Positions 1 to 6,143 of a DNA stretch of 16,008 nucleotides are shown here, piece after piece (the stretch's first letter is position 1; every line of letters begins with the position of its first letter). The notes beneath the pieces are model-generated. The model did not search any database, was not told the origin of the DNA, and saw only the letters and a program-made list of their open reading frames with translations. The DNA comes from Chloroflexota bacterium (lineage in GTDB: Bacteria > Chloroflexota > Chloroflexia > QHBQ01 > JADMIH01): contig JADMIH010000088.1 in assembly GCA_015478675.1 (NCBI GenBank), positions 1 to 16,008 of the forward strand, read 5' to 3'. Both the position numbers and the translations under genes were made by a program.

Positions 1-52
1 GATCATTAAAGAATCGCTGGAAAAGTTCAATCCGCAAACAGCCGGCCTTTAG
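1..52 (+). CDS. C-terminal tail of an upstream gene (partial)
   Basis: Reading from base 2, an open frame encodes about 16 residues (IIKESLEKFNPQTAGL) and ends in TAG at 50-52, just before a strong hairpin. That arrangement is what the 3' end of a + strand gene entering the window looks like. The fragment is too short to assign to a family and could still be chance open frame. The terminator-like hairpin directly after the stop is the main support. Confidence 0.45.
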   Translation, partial: IIKESLEKFNPQTAGL

Positions 53-64
53 ACGGAGCCTGCT

Positions 65-110
65 AGGATAAAGCAAAAGCGGTCCCCGAAGACCGCTTTT
101 GCTTTATCCT
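65..110. terminator. Perfect 20-bp hairpin, likely bidirectional terminator
   Basis: Bases 65-84 are the exact reverse complement of 91-110, with a 6-base loop (CCCGAA). The stem starts with AGGATAAAGC and contains AAAAG/CTTTT blocks, so either strand gives a GC-containing core with T-rich flanks. It lies between convergent genes, and its right arm includes the first two bases of the TAG stop of the - strand gene (109-111). No long T run follows the stem, so termination efficiency cannot be judged by eye. Confidence 0.75.
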
Positions 111-642
111 ATTTGGAGAATCTCCACCTGGTCATCGTCGTGGGGAACTCACTCCACGCGAGCACCTTTTGTGGACGTAGGGCAAGCAGACCGCTCTCTA
201 CCCACTGGCCGGAGTTAGGCGCATACCCGTATTTAGCCACAAAGAGCTGCGTCAGCGATTCGGCGCGCGCTCTGTCAAGTTGCGCTATGTCCTCTACAGT
301 ACCCTCGAGGATCACCACCTCATCCCCGCTCTCCAGGTGGACTGTGATCGCCGGATTCTTCAGTAGGTTGTCCACCCATCGGGTCATAGGGTGCCCGTCA
401 AAATAGAGTGCGCCGTCCAGCCAGGCGGCCCACACCGGCACCGCATGCGGCTTGCCGTTTGGCCCAACCGTACATACCCAATAGTTGCGCGCCTTCTCCA
501 GCCGCTCAACCGCCCAACTCCAGGGCAGCATATTCTCGCTGCCTGTGGGCACGCCGTACTCTTCGGGTAGTTGGGGTCTCTCCGGCTCCGGCTCTGGTGC
601 TTCTAAGCCGTTCGTTCCACCCCTCTCATTGTCCTCTTTCAT
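109..642 (-). CDS. PPOX-type flavin split-barrel oxidoreductase family protein
   Basis: The 177-residue product has an acidic, proline-rich N-terminus (about 1-35), then a compact domain resembling pyridoxamine 5'-phosphate oxidase-like / FDOR split barrels: WVCTVGPNGKPHAVPVWAAW (55-74), LYFDGHPMTRWVDNLLKNP (79-97), and AITVHLESGDEVVILEGTVE. The pattern of strand, G-x-P-H-x-V-P-V strand, then R-x-x-N-L-x-x-N-P is typical of this superfamily, whose members bind FMN or F420 and reduce or oxidise small molecules. The substrate cannot be read from sequence. Most FDORs begin near residue 36, so the N-terminal extension is family-atypical. The ATG at 640-642 follows GGGGG with 6 intervening bases. 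The gene is divergent from lipA and convergent with the gene entering from the left. Confidence 0.8.
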   Translation of the reverse strand: MKEDNERGGTNGLEAPEPEPERPQLPEEYGVPTGSENMLPWSWAVERLEKARNYWVCTVGPNGKPHAVPVWAAWLDGALYFDGHPMTRWVDNLLKNPAITVHLESGDEVVILEGTVEDIAQLDRARAESLTQLFVAKYGYAPNSGQWVESGLLALRPQKVLAWSEFPTTMTRWRFSK

Positions 643-680
643 ATTTTACCCCCTTCTTGGTAGTGCTCCCGTCGTCCGCC

Positions 681-734
681 TACAGTCATTTTACCTGTAA
701 TTACTGACACCTTCCGTCACCTTCTGTCACCTTT
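681..734. promoter_or_regulatory. Divergent control region with three 10-bp direct repeats
   Basis: Three head-to-tail decamers occupy 705-714, 715-724 and 725-734 (TGACACCTTC, CGTCACCTTC, TGTCACCTTT). Beside them are an 8-bp palindrome GTAATTAC (697-704) and an interrupted inverted repeat TACAG-N9-CTGTA (681-685/695-699) surrounding a TAAAAT -10-like hexamer on the - strand (693-688). One-helical-turn direct repeats are typical of sites for cooperatively binding activators. From the - strand promoter the array would cover roughly -24 to -53; from the lipA promoter it would lie roughly -55 to -85. The repeats are seen directly; the regulatory role is inferred. Confidence 0.45.
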
Positions 735-774
735 GCCCCGAAGTTCCCGCTACAGGTTGGGGATCTCCCCACTA

Positions 775-783
775 TGTTATAAT
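775..783 (+). promoter_or_regulatory. Extended -10 promoter of lipA
   Basis: TGT-TATAAT (775-783) is a perfect extended -10 element 45 bp before the lipA ATG, predicting transcription from about 790 and a leader of about 39 bases. No good -35 hexamer lies 16-18 bp upstream, as is usual for extended -10 promoters. The repeat array at 705-734 would sit where an activator could act. Confidence 0.65.
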
Positions 784-828
784 GAACCAGGTAAAAACGC
801 CACCATATAACGAAAGTAGGCATATACA

Positions 829-1800
829 ATGTCGGATATAACAAGGGATGCTCCGCCATACTCCCCTCTTGAATTGAAACCTTATAGCCGCCCAGGTGGG
901 CCTGCCCGCCCGGTGAGCGCAGAACCTGTGCCGGTGGAGCGCAAGCCGCCCTGGCTGACGGTCAAGTGGCAGCAAGGTGAGAATTACCGCGACCTCAAGG
1001 GCTTGATGCGCGGGCTGGGCCTGCACACAGTGTGTGAAGAAGCTCACTGCCCCAACATCTCCGAGTGTTGGGAGCACCGCACTGCAACCTTCCTCATTCT
1101 TGGTGACACCTGCACGCGTTCATGCGGCTTCTGCGCTATTAAGACAGGCCGACCTTCTATACTCGATAAGGAGGAGCCGGAGCGCGTCGCACGCGCAATC
1201 GAGACGTTGAAGCTGCGCCATGCGGTGATCACTTCGGTGAACCGAGATGAGCTGGCTGATGGAGGGGCCTCCATCTTCGCTGAAACGATCAGGCTTTCCA
1301 GAGAGTACACGCCCGACTGCGGAATCGAAGTGTTGATCCCCGACTTCAAGGGCGTCTGGTGGGCGCTTGAAATAGTGATGAACGCTCGCCCCAGCATCCT
1401 GAACCATAATATAGAATCTGTGCCGCGCCTCTATTATATTGTGCGCCCACAGGCCAAGTACAGCCGCTCTCTGGAGCTGCTGAAAAAGGCCAAAGAGATG
1501 GACCCCACCGGAGGCGATATATACACCAAGTCGGGCTTGATGCTCGGCCTCGGAGAGGAGTGGGACGAGGTGGTGCAGGTGTTACACGACCTGCGCGACC
1601 ACGATGTGGACATTGTGACAATAGGCCAGTATCTACGCCCCTCTTTCAGGCATTTGCCTGTTATACGCTATTACACTCCAGATGAGTTCAAGATGCTGAA
1701 AGAGATCGGGCTTGAGATAGGCTTCAAACATGTTGAGAGCGGCCCGCTCGTGCGTTCGTCTTATCATGCCCACGAGCAGGTAAAGCAGGCAGCCGGGTAA
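829..1800 (+). CDS. lipA: Lipoyl synthase (radical SAM)
   Basis: LipA inserts two sulfur atoms at C6 and C8 of octanoyl groups bound to E2 and GcvH proteins. The 323-residue product has both diagnostic clusters: the auxiliary Fe-S motif CX4CX5C (C69, C74, C80 in [12 protein letters not shown]) and the radical SAM motif CX3CX2C (C95, C99, C102 in CTRSCGFC). It also has the [14 protein letters not shown] segment, LNHNIES, and the C-terminal RSSYHA (309-314), which supplies the serine ligand of the auxiliary cluster. The length is normal for the family, with a roughly 40-residue variable N-terminus. The ATG follows a modest GAAAGTAGG site. Slightly unusual are VRPQAKY where VRPGADY is common, and FKGVWWAL where FxGxxxAL is common; no catalytic residue is lost. 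lipB starts 7 bases after the stop, so the two are one transcript. Confidence 0.97.
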   Translation: MSDITRDAPPYSPLELKPYSRPGGPARPVSAEPVPVERKPPWLTVKWQQGENYRDLKGLMRGLGLHTVCEEAHCPNISECWEHRTATFLILGDTCTRSCGFCAIKTGRPSILDKEEPERVARAIETLKLRHAVITSVNRDELADGGASIFAETIRLSREYTPDCGIEVLIPDFKGVWWALEIVMNARPSILNHNIESVPRLYYIVRPQAKYSRSLELLKKAKEMDPTGGDIYTKSGLMLGLGEEWDEVVQVLHDLRDHDVDIVTIGQYLRPSFRHLPVIRYYTPDEFKMLKEIGLEIGFKHVESGPLVRSSYHAHEQVKQAAG

Positions 1801-1807
1801 GTTGACA

Positions 1808-2506
1808 ATGTTGAACGAGCTAACAGAGAGGGCGCGTTCAGCAACGCGTCCTCTCTCGGTTGTGGATTTGGGCGTCATCGGCTACGCAGAGTGCTGGAAG
1901 ATGCAGAACCGCCTGGCCGCGCAGGTGGCGAGCGGCGAAGCGTCCGACACCCTTCTTCTCCTTGAGCACCCTCATACCTACACCTGTGGCAGGAGAGGAG
2001 GCCGTGATCACATTCTCGCGAGTGAGGACCAACTGGCCCGCGAAGGCATTGCTCTGCTTGATGTGGATCGCGGTGGCGATGTGACGTATCATGGGCCTGG
2101 TCAACTTGTAAGTTATCCTATTATCAATCTACTCCGTGATACCCCGACTGTTGACTACCACGCCTACCTACGTTCACTCGAATGGGTACTGATTGGCACA
2201 TTGGCCGATTTCGCTATCAACGCATATCGTTTGCCCGGTTACAGCGGCGTCTGGGTAGGCGAAGCGGGCTGTGAAGAGAAGATCGCAGCTATAGGCGTCA
2301 GAGTAGATGGCCGGGGCATAACCACTCATGGCGTCGCGCTCAACATCACTACTGACCTGAGCTACTTCAGTAAGATTGTGCCATGCGGCATCAGCAATAA
2401 AGGCGTTTCCTCAATGGCAAAGCTCATGCCAGACGTGCCCTCAATGGCTGAGGTGAAGGCGAGCTTTGCCAGCCACTTCGCTGCGGTATTCGGCTTCTTT
2501 GTTTGA
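1808..2506 (+). CDS. lipB: Octanoyl-[acyl carrier protein]:protein octanoyltransferase
   Basis: LipB moves octanoate from acyl carrier protein to the lipoyl-domain lysine of target enzymes, making the substrate for LipA. From ATG 1808 it is 232 residues, the usual size. Visible hallmarks are RGGDVTYHGPGQLVSYPI (88-105), the active-site lysine K158 in EEKIAAIGV, THGVALNI (173-180), and the catalytic cysteine C193 in VPCGI. A TTG at 1802 in the same frame would add two residues; ATG 1808 is preferred because the GG-rich end of lipA (GCCGGGTAA) is then better spaced. The C-terminus ends soon after the helix that closes the domain, so it is complete. The stop codon overlaps the -35 box of the next promoter. 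lipA-lipB adjacency is a common arrangement. Confidence 0.96.
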   Translation: MLNELTERARSATRPLSVVDLGVIGYAECWKMQNRLAAQVASGEASDTLLLLEHPHTYTCGRRGGRDHILASEDQLAREGIALLDVDRGGDVTYHGPGQLVSYPIINLLRDTPTVDYHAYLRSLEWVLIGTLADFAINAYRLPGYSGVWVGEAGCEEKIAAIGVRVDGRGITTHGVALNITTDLSYFSKIVPCGISNKGVSSMAKLMPDVPSMAEVKASFASHFAAVFGFFV

Positions 2507-2531
2507 CGCCCTGAGTGGCGGAGAGTACAAT
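2503..2531 (+). promoter_or_regulatory. Sigma-70-like promoter across the lipB stop codon
   Basis: TTGACG (2503-2508), a 17-bp spacer, and TACAAT (2526-2531) form a near-consensus promoter. The -35 hexamer contains the lipB TGA stop. Transcription would begin near 2538 and drive acylphosphatase and the FecR-like gene independently of lipAB. Confidence 0.65.
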
Positions 2532-2609
2532 TAGAGGCAGCAGAAAAAGTGGATGGCCATCAGGATTTGTCCAGCGTTCGATCGCGCCAGGGAGTTGCCA
2601 GTCGGCGGT

Positions 2610-2885
2610 ATGGTACTTTACGCAACAGTTGAGGGCCATGTGCAGGGAGTTGGCTTTCGAGCTTTCGCTCGCGACGCAGCAAGGCGGCTCAACCTGAGCG
2701 GCTATGTGCGTAATATGCCCGATGGGAGAGTGTATGTGGCAGCATGTGGTGAGCGTGCTATGCTGGAGCAGTTTCTAGAGCTATTACAACGTGGGCCATC
2801 TATGGCCCGCGTTAGCGCGGTGCGCCACGAATGGGCTGATGACACTGCGAATTTATCAGCCTCGCGCTTTGAGGTGCAGCCTTGA
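2610..2885 (+). CDS. acyP: Acylphosphatase
   Basis: This small cytoplasmic enzyme hydrolyses carboxyl-phosphate bonds such as acetyl phosphate. From ATG 2610 it is 91 residues, matching the roughly 90-residue family. Both signatures are present: GHVQGVGFRAF (9-19), with the phosphate-binding arginine R17, and GYVRNMPDGRV (31-41), with catalytic N35. The beta-alpha-beta-beta-alpha-beta pattern runs to the C-terminal FEVQP. The frame stays open to an ATG at 2553, which would add 19 residues without family resemblance (starting MAIRICPAF); neither start has a textbook ribosome site, so the choice rests on family length. The stop TGA overlaps the ATG of the following FecR-like gene (TGATG), so translation is probably coupled. 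A promoter lies at 2503-2531. Confidence 0.93.
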   Translation: MVLYATVEGHVQGVGFRAFARDAARRLNLSGYVRNMPDGRVYVAACGERAMLEQFLELLQRGPSMARVSAVRHEWADDTANLSASRFEVQP

Positions 2886-4264
2886 TGGGAGCACATTCGC
2901 AAACTGATATTCTCACCGTGCCTGAAGCGCAACGCGCCCGCCATGTCTGGGCTGCGATCATAGTGGGAAGCATTCTTTTCTTCGGCTTATGCGCTCTGCT
3001 TGCGAGCGGCGTTTGGAACTATGCTAACACCGTGACCACTCCGCAGACCGCCGCGATACAGCTCAGCCACGGCACACAACTCGTCGTTCAGCGCCGCCGC
3101 AGTGTAACTTCTGAATTGATCACCAACACCACAACCCTTCAGGCTGGCGACCAGGCGACCACCGGCGAAGACAGTGAGGCATTTGTGCAGCTCTTTAACG
3201 GCAGCGTAACTGTCCATACCTTCTTTTCAACAACGCTACGGATTGATAAGCTCGATGTCACTCGCTTCTTTCAGAACACCAAAGAGGTGAACCTGTATGT
3301 CGGTTCGGGAACCGCAATCATGGCGACGGGCGCACTCGGGGACTACTCGTCCAATCAATATACCATTACCACTAACCAGGCGGAAATTACCGTCTCAGAT
3401 AATACCCGGGTACGCGTGTCGGTGAAAGGCTCCGCAGATCAGGAGACCACACAGCTGGTGGTAGATAGCGGCTCTGCTACCCTACAATCGCACGGTAAGA
3501 AGATTGATCTAGCTGCTGCTCTCTCTACCAGTGCGCCCGCAGGCTCCCCGGCAAGCGTCATGGCATCGGTAACAGGCAACGACCCGCCCATCGGTCCTGT
3601 TCCAGCAGAAGACGAGCTTGTGCAGAACGGCAACTTTGATGCGGGGCCTACCAGCCACGCTGAGCAGGTTGAAAATGGTGGCCTGGGAACGGCTGCCTGG
3701 CTCCCCATCCGCGATCAGAGTTCGGGCGCGAGTGGTGGTTTCGGTAGCACAACAGTAGAAACCGAAAAGGTGGCAGGGGCCTTTCAGTATGCCAACATCA
3801 AAGGCGATGGCCAGGGCAAGTTTGTGCGTGTAGGCATCAGGCAGGAAATCAATCGTGCAGTCGAATTCTTCCAGAGTATAGAGCTGGCCGCTACCGTCAA
3901 CGTGGTCAGCCAAAGTGAGCGTGCCGGTGGCCCACAGGGCAATGCATACCCCTTGATGATCAATATACTTTACAGTGATGCGCAAGGCAATACGCACTCA
4001 TGGACCCGCTCGTTCTATTACCAGGGACCTGCGCCTGCGGGAGAAACTTCAAGCTTTCTGGTGCCCCTTGCCCGCTGGTCAGCTACCGCCGACCTTGCTC
4101 AGCAAAAGCGGGATGTATCAAAAGGGCAACCCAGTCCATTTCTTCTTAAGTCAACCACCGCCGGCGTTGGCACAGATGTAGCCGTGATCAATGCGATAGA
4201 GATTTACGGGTATGGCACCCAGTTTGAGAGCCGCGTCACCGGCGTGTCGCTGGTGGCGCGTTAG
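2885..4264 (+). CDS. Membrane-anchored FecR-like protein with C-terminal jelly-roll-like domain
   Basis: The 459-residue product is not a named family I can identify. Residues 1-20 are polar; about 22-44 (VWAAIIVGSILFFGLCALLA and onward) form one membrane anchor or uncleaved signal, leaving the rest outside. Residues about 60-215 follow the FecR-type beta pattern: LQAGDQATTGEDSEAFVQLF, NGSVTVHTFFSTTLRI, VNLYVGSGTAIMATG, QYTITTNQAEITVSDNTRVRV, LVVDSGSATLQSHGKKIDLA. A Pro/Ala/Ser linker (214-243) leads to LVQNGNFDAG (245-254), which often opens carbohydrate-binding jelly-roll modules, and a beta-rich domain to the end. FecR domains in Gram-negatives relay signals to ECF sigma factors, but no sigma factor or receptor gene is nearby, so a wall- or polymer-binding role is more likely. 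The ATG overlaps the acylphosphatase stop; an in-frame TTG at 2882 is less likely. Confidence 0.75.
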   Translation: MGAHSQTDILTVPEAQRARHVWAAIIVGSILFFGLCALLASGVWNYANTVTTPQTAAIQLSHGTQLVVQRRRSVTSELITNTTTLQAGDQATTGEDSEAFVQLFNGSVTVHTFFSTTLRIDKLDVTRFFQNTKEVNLYVGSGTAIMATGALGDYSSNQYTITTNQAEITVSDNTRVRVSVKGSADQETTQLVVDSGSATLQSHGKKIDLAAALSTSAPAGSPASVMASVTGNDPPIGPVPAEDELVQNGNFDAGPTSHAEQVENGGLGTAAWLPIRDQSSGASGGFGSTTVETEKVAGAFQYANIKGDGQGKFVRVGIRQEINRAVEFFQSIELAATVNVVSQSERAGGPQGNAYPLMINILYSDAQGNTHSWTRSFYYQGPAPAGETSSFLVPLARWSATADLAQQKRDVSKGQPSPFLLKSTTAGVGTDVAVINAIEIYGYGTQFESRVTGVSLVAR

Positions 4265-4283
4265 CGGACGCCGTGCAACCTTG

Positions 4284-4310
4284 CCTCTTTAGCTTGTTTG
4301 GCTAAAGAGG
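4284..4310 (+). terminator. 10-bp hairpin after the FecR-like gene
   Basis: CCTCTTTAGC (4284-4293) pairs perfectly with GCTAAAGAGG (4301-4310) around a 7-base loop, 19 bases after the TAG. No T run follows, so it is a weak intrinsic terminator at best. It could be an mRNA 3'-end stabiliser or attenuator ahead of ugd. Confidence 0.45.
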
Positions 4311-4362
4311 GCACTCAAACCAATCAAGATGCAACTCATTCAGCTGTGAGAGGGAGGAACTT

Positions 4363-5673
4363 TTGAGCAAAATTGTAGTGGTTGGAACCGGTTACGTAGG
4401 CCTCGTCACAGGCACCTGCTTTGCCGATCTCGGCAACCATGTGGCTTGTGTGGACGTGGTTCAGGAGAAGATAGACAAGCTAAAAGAAGGCCAATCTCCA
4501 ATTTACGAGCCTGGACTTGAAGAATTGATCGGGCGCAACTTGAAGGCACACAGGCTGGAGTTCACTACCAGCTATGAAGAAGCGTTGAAGGGGGCCGAGT
4601 TCGTCTTCATCGCTGTGGGCACGCCGGAGGCTGCCGACGGCTCCGCAGATATGCAATATGTGGAGGCCGCCGCTCGCAATATTGGCCGCTCGGCCCCAGG
4701 CAGATCAGAACAACCTCTCATCGTAATCAACAAAAGCACCGTGCCCATCGGCACCGGCGACCTCGTCGGGCGGCTCGTCAAGGGTAATGCCCCCTCCGAC
4801 TTCAACTTCGCTGTCGTCTCCAACCCTGAGTTCACCCGCGAAGGGCAAGCAGTGTTAGACTTCTTGCAGCCCGACCGTGTAGTGCTAGGCTCCGAGGATG
4901 CCTGGGCAGCTGAGCTTGTGCGCGAGCTTTATCTGCCGTTGGAAGCCCCGATCATCGTCACCGATATCCGTACAGCCGAGATGATCAAGTACGCCTCTAA
5001 CGCTATATTGGCGACCTACATCTCCTTCATCAATGAAATCGCCATGATCTGCGAAAGCCTCGGCGCGGACGTGAAGAAGGTGGCGCAAGGGATGGGCTAC
5101 GATAAGCGTATCAACGCCCAATTCCTGAACGCTGGCGTTGGTTTCGGTGGGAGCTGCTTCCCCAAAGACGTAAAAGCGCTGGCGCATATGGCAGAGCAGA
5201 GTAATACTCGTCCCGCGCTTCTCAACGCTGTGATTGACATAAACAAAGACGCGCGTCGTCTATTCGTGGATAAAGTAGTGAGGCTGGTTGGTGGAGATGT
5301 CAACGGCAAGCGCATAGGCGTGCTTGGCCTCTCCTTCAAGCCAGATACTGATGATATGCGCGAAAGCCCTGCTGTAGATATTCTACAGGCGCTGCGCGAG
5401 CAGGGCGCGGAGATACATGCCTATGATCCTGTTGCTATGGAGGTGGCCCGCTCGCAGGTGAAAGGTGTACACTTCTGCTCTGACGCATATGAGACCGCAG
5501 CCGGAGCCGATGCCCTCTTGCTCATCACGGCGTGGAACGAGTTCAAGCAGCTCGACATGGAGAAGCTGCATAAAGTGATGAGACACCCTATACTGGTGGA
5601 CGGACGCAACGTCTACGATCCAAAGGAGATGCGAGACCTCGGCTTCACTTACGCCGGTGTAGGCCGCAAATAG
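4363..5673 (+). CDS. ugd: UDP-glucose 6-dehydrogenase
   Basis: This enzyme oxidises UDP-glucose to UDP-glucuronate with two NAD+, feeding exopolysaccharide or wall uronic acid synthesis. The 436-residue length is standard. Visible are the Rossmann motif [10 protein letters not shown] (8-17), [13 protein letters not shown] (85-97), [11 protein letters not shown] (123-133), [14 protein letters not shown] (154-167), the substrate lysine in AEMIKYASN (K209), and the catalytic cysteine C265 in [17 protein letters not shown] second Rossmann half follows with [19 protein letters not shown] and [10 protein letters not shown] near the end. Translation starts at TTG 4363, chosen because AGGGAGGA sits about 5 bases upstream and no ATG fits. 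acpS begins 2 bases after the TAG. The nearby epimerase at 13271-14230 could act on its product. Confidence 0.96.
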   Translation: MSKIVVVGTGYVGLVTGTCFADLGNHVACVDVVQEKIDKLKEGQSPIYEPGLEELIGRNLKAHRLEFTTSYEEALKGAEFVFIAVGTPEAADGSADMQYVEAAARNIGRSAPGRSEQPLIVINKSTVPIGTGDLVGRLVKGNAPSDFNFAVVSNPEFTREGQAVLDFLQPDRVVLGSEDAWAAELVRELYLPLEAPIIVTDIRTAEMIKYASNAILATYISFINEIAMICESLGADVKKVAQGMGYDKRINAQFLNAGVGFGGSCFPKDVKALAHMAEQSNTRPALLNAVIDINKDARRLFVDKVVRLVGGDVNGKRIGVLGLSFKPDTDDMRESPAVDILQALREQGAEIHAYDPVAMEVARSQVKGVHFCSDAYETAAGADALLLITAWNEFKQLDMEKLHKVMRHPILVDGRNVYDPKEMRDLGFTYAGVGRK

Positions 5674-5675
5674 CA

Positions 5676-6143
5676 ATGTCACCGGAGGAGTACCGCAGTC
5701 CCAGCTCTCTTGTAGGTCTGCCGCCCTGGCCGATGATGCAGGGCTTGGCTGTTTCTGACGCCCTCGACGGCGGCTTGCAATGTGGCGTTGACCTGATCGA
5801 AATAGAGCGCATCGAGGCGGCTATCACGCGCTGGGGTGAGCGTTTCCTTCACCGAGTGTGGACTGACCGTGAGCTTGCATTTTGTCGTGGCAGGTACCCG
5901 GAGCTTGCGGCACGCTTCGCGGGCAAAGAAGCTGCTTCCAAGGCACTGGGCACAGGCATCGTTGGCCTGATATGGCGCGACATCGAAATCCTCCCGGATA
6001 GGCGCGGCAAGCCTCTTATCTTCCTGCACGGGGGAGCCAAAGAGCGCGCGGCGGAGATAGGGCTGACCACATGGGCTATAAGCCTCACGCACAGCCGTAT
6101 GCTGGCCTGCGCGATGGTTGTAGCATCGGTGGCCGCAGCTTGA
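5676..6143 (+). CDS. acpS: Holo-[acyl-carrier-protein] synthase
   Basis: AcpS transfers 4'-phosphopantetheine from CoA to a serine of acyl carrier protein. Core motifs are GVDLIEIERI (37-46, metal-binding D39), FAGKEAASKALGTG (81-94, metal ligand E85 and lysines K84/K89), and WAISLTHSRMLACAMVV (133-149). From ATG 5676 the product is 155 residues, about 30 longer than typical because residues 1-34 precede the conserved core. In-frame ATGs at 5733 and 5736 would give 135-136 residues and are reasonable alternatives, since 5676 has only a weak ribosome site; its 2-base distance from the ugd stop allows translational coupling. The 3' end overlaps the nnr start by 4 bases (TTGA). acpS-nnr-alr is a recurring order in bacteria. 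Confidence 0.93.
   Translation: MSPEEYRSPSSLVGLPPWPMMQGLAVSDALDGGLQCGVDLIEIERIEAAITRWGERFLHRVWTDRELAFCRGRYPELAARFAGKEAASKALGTGIVGLIWRDIEILPDRRGKPLIFLHGGAKERAAEIGLTTWAISLTHSRMLACAMVVASVAAA

Noticed and set aside
705..734. 10-bp repeats as a CRISPR remnant
   Set aside because: The units abut directly without spacers and are too short; an operator array is the simpler reading.
829..1800. Long open frames on the opposite strand inside lipA (up to 117 residues)
   Set aside because: They lie antisense to a gene with intact catalytic motifs, have no ribosome sites or family motifs, and are expected shadows in GC-rich coding sequence.
2885..4264. FecR-like protein as part of an ECF sigma/TonB signalling system
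   Set aside because: No sigma factor, anti-sigma partner or TonB-dependent receptor gene is present in the flanking 2 kb on either side.
6071..6139. ATG 6071 as nnr start
   Set aside because: It would overlap acpS by 73 bases and encode a segment unlike any Nnr N-terminus; the TTG at 6140 has a ribosome site and a 4-base overlap.
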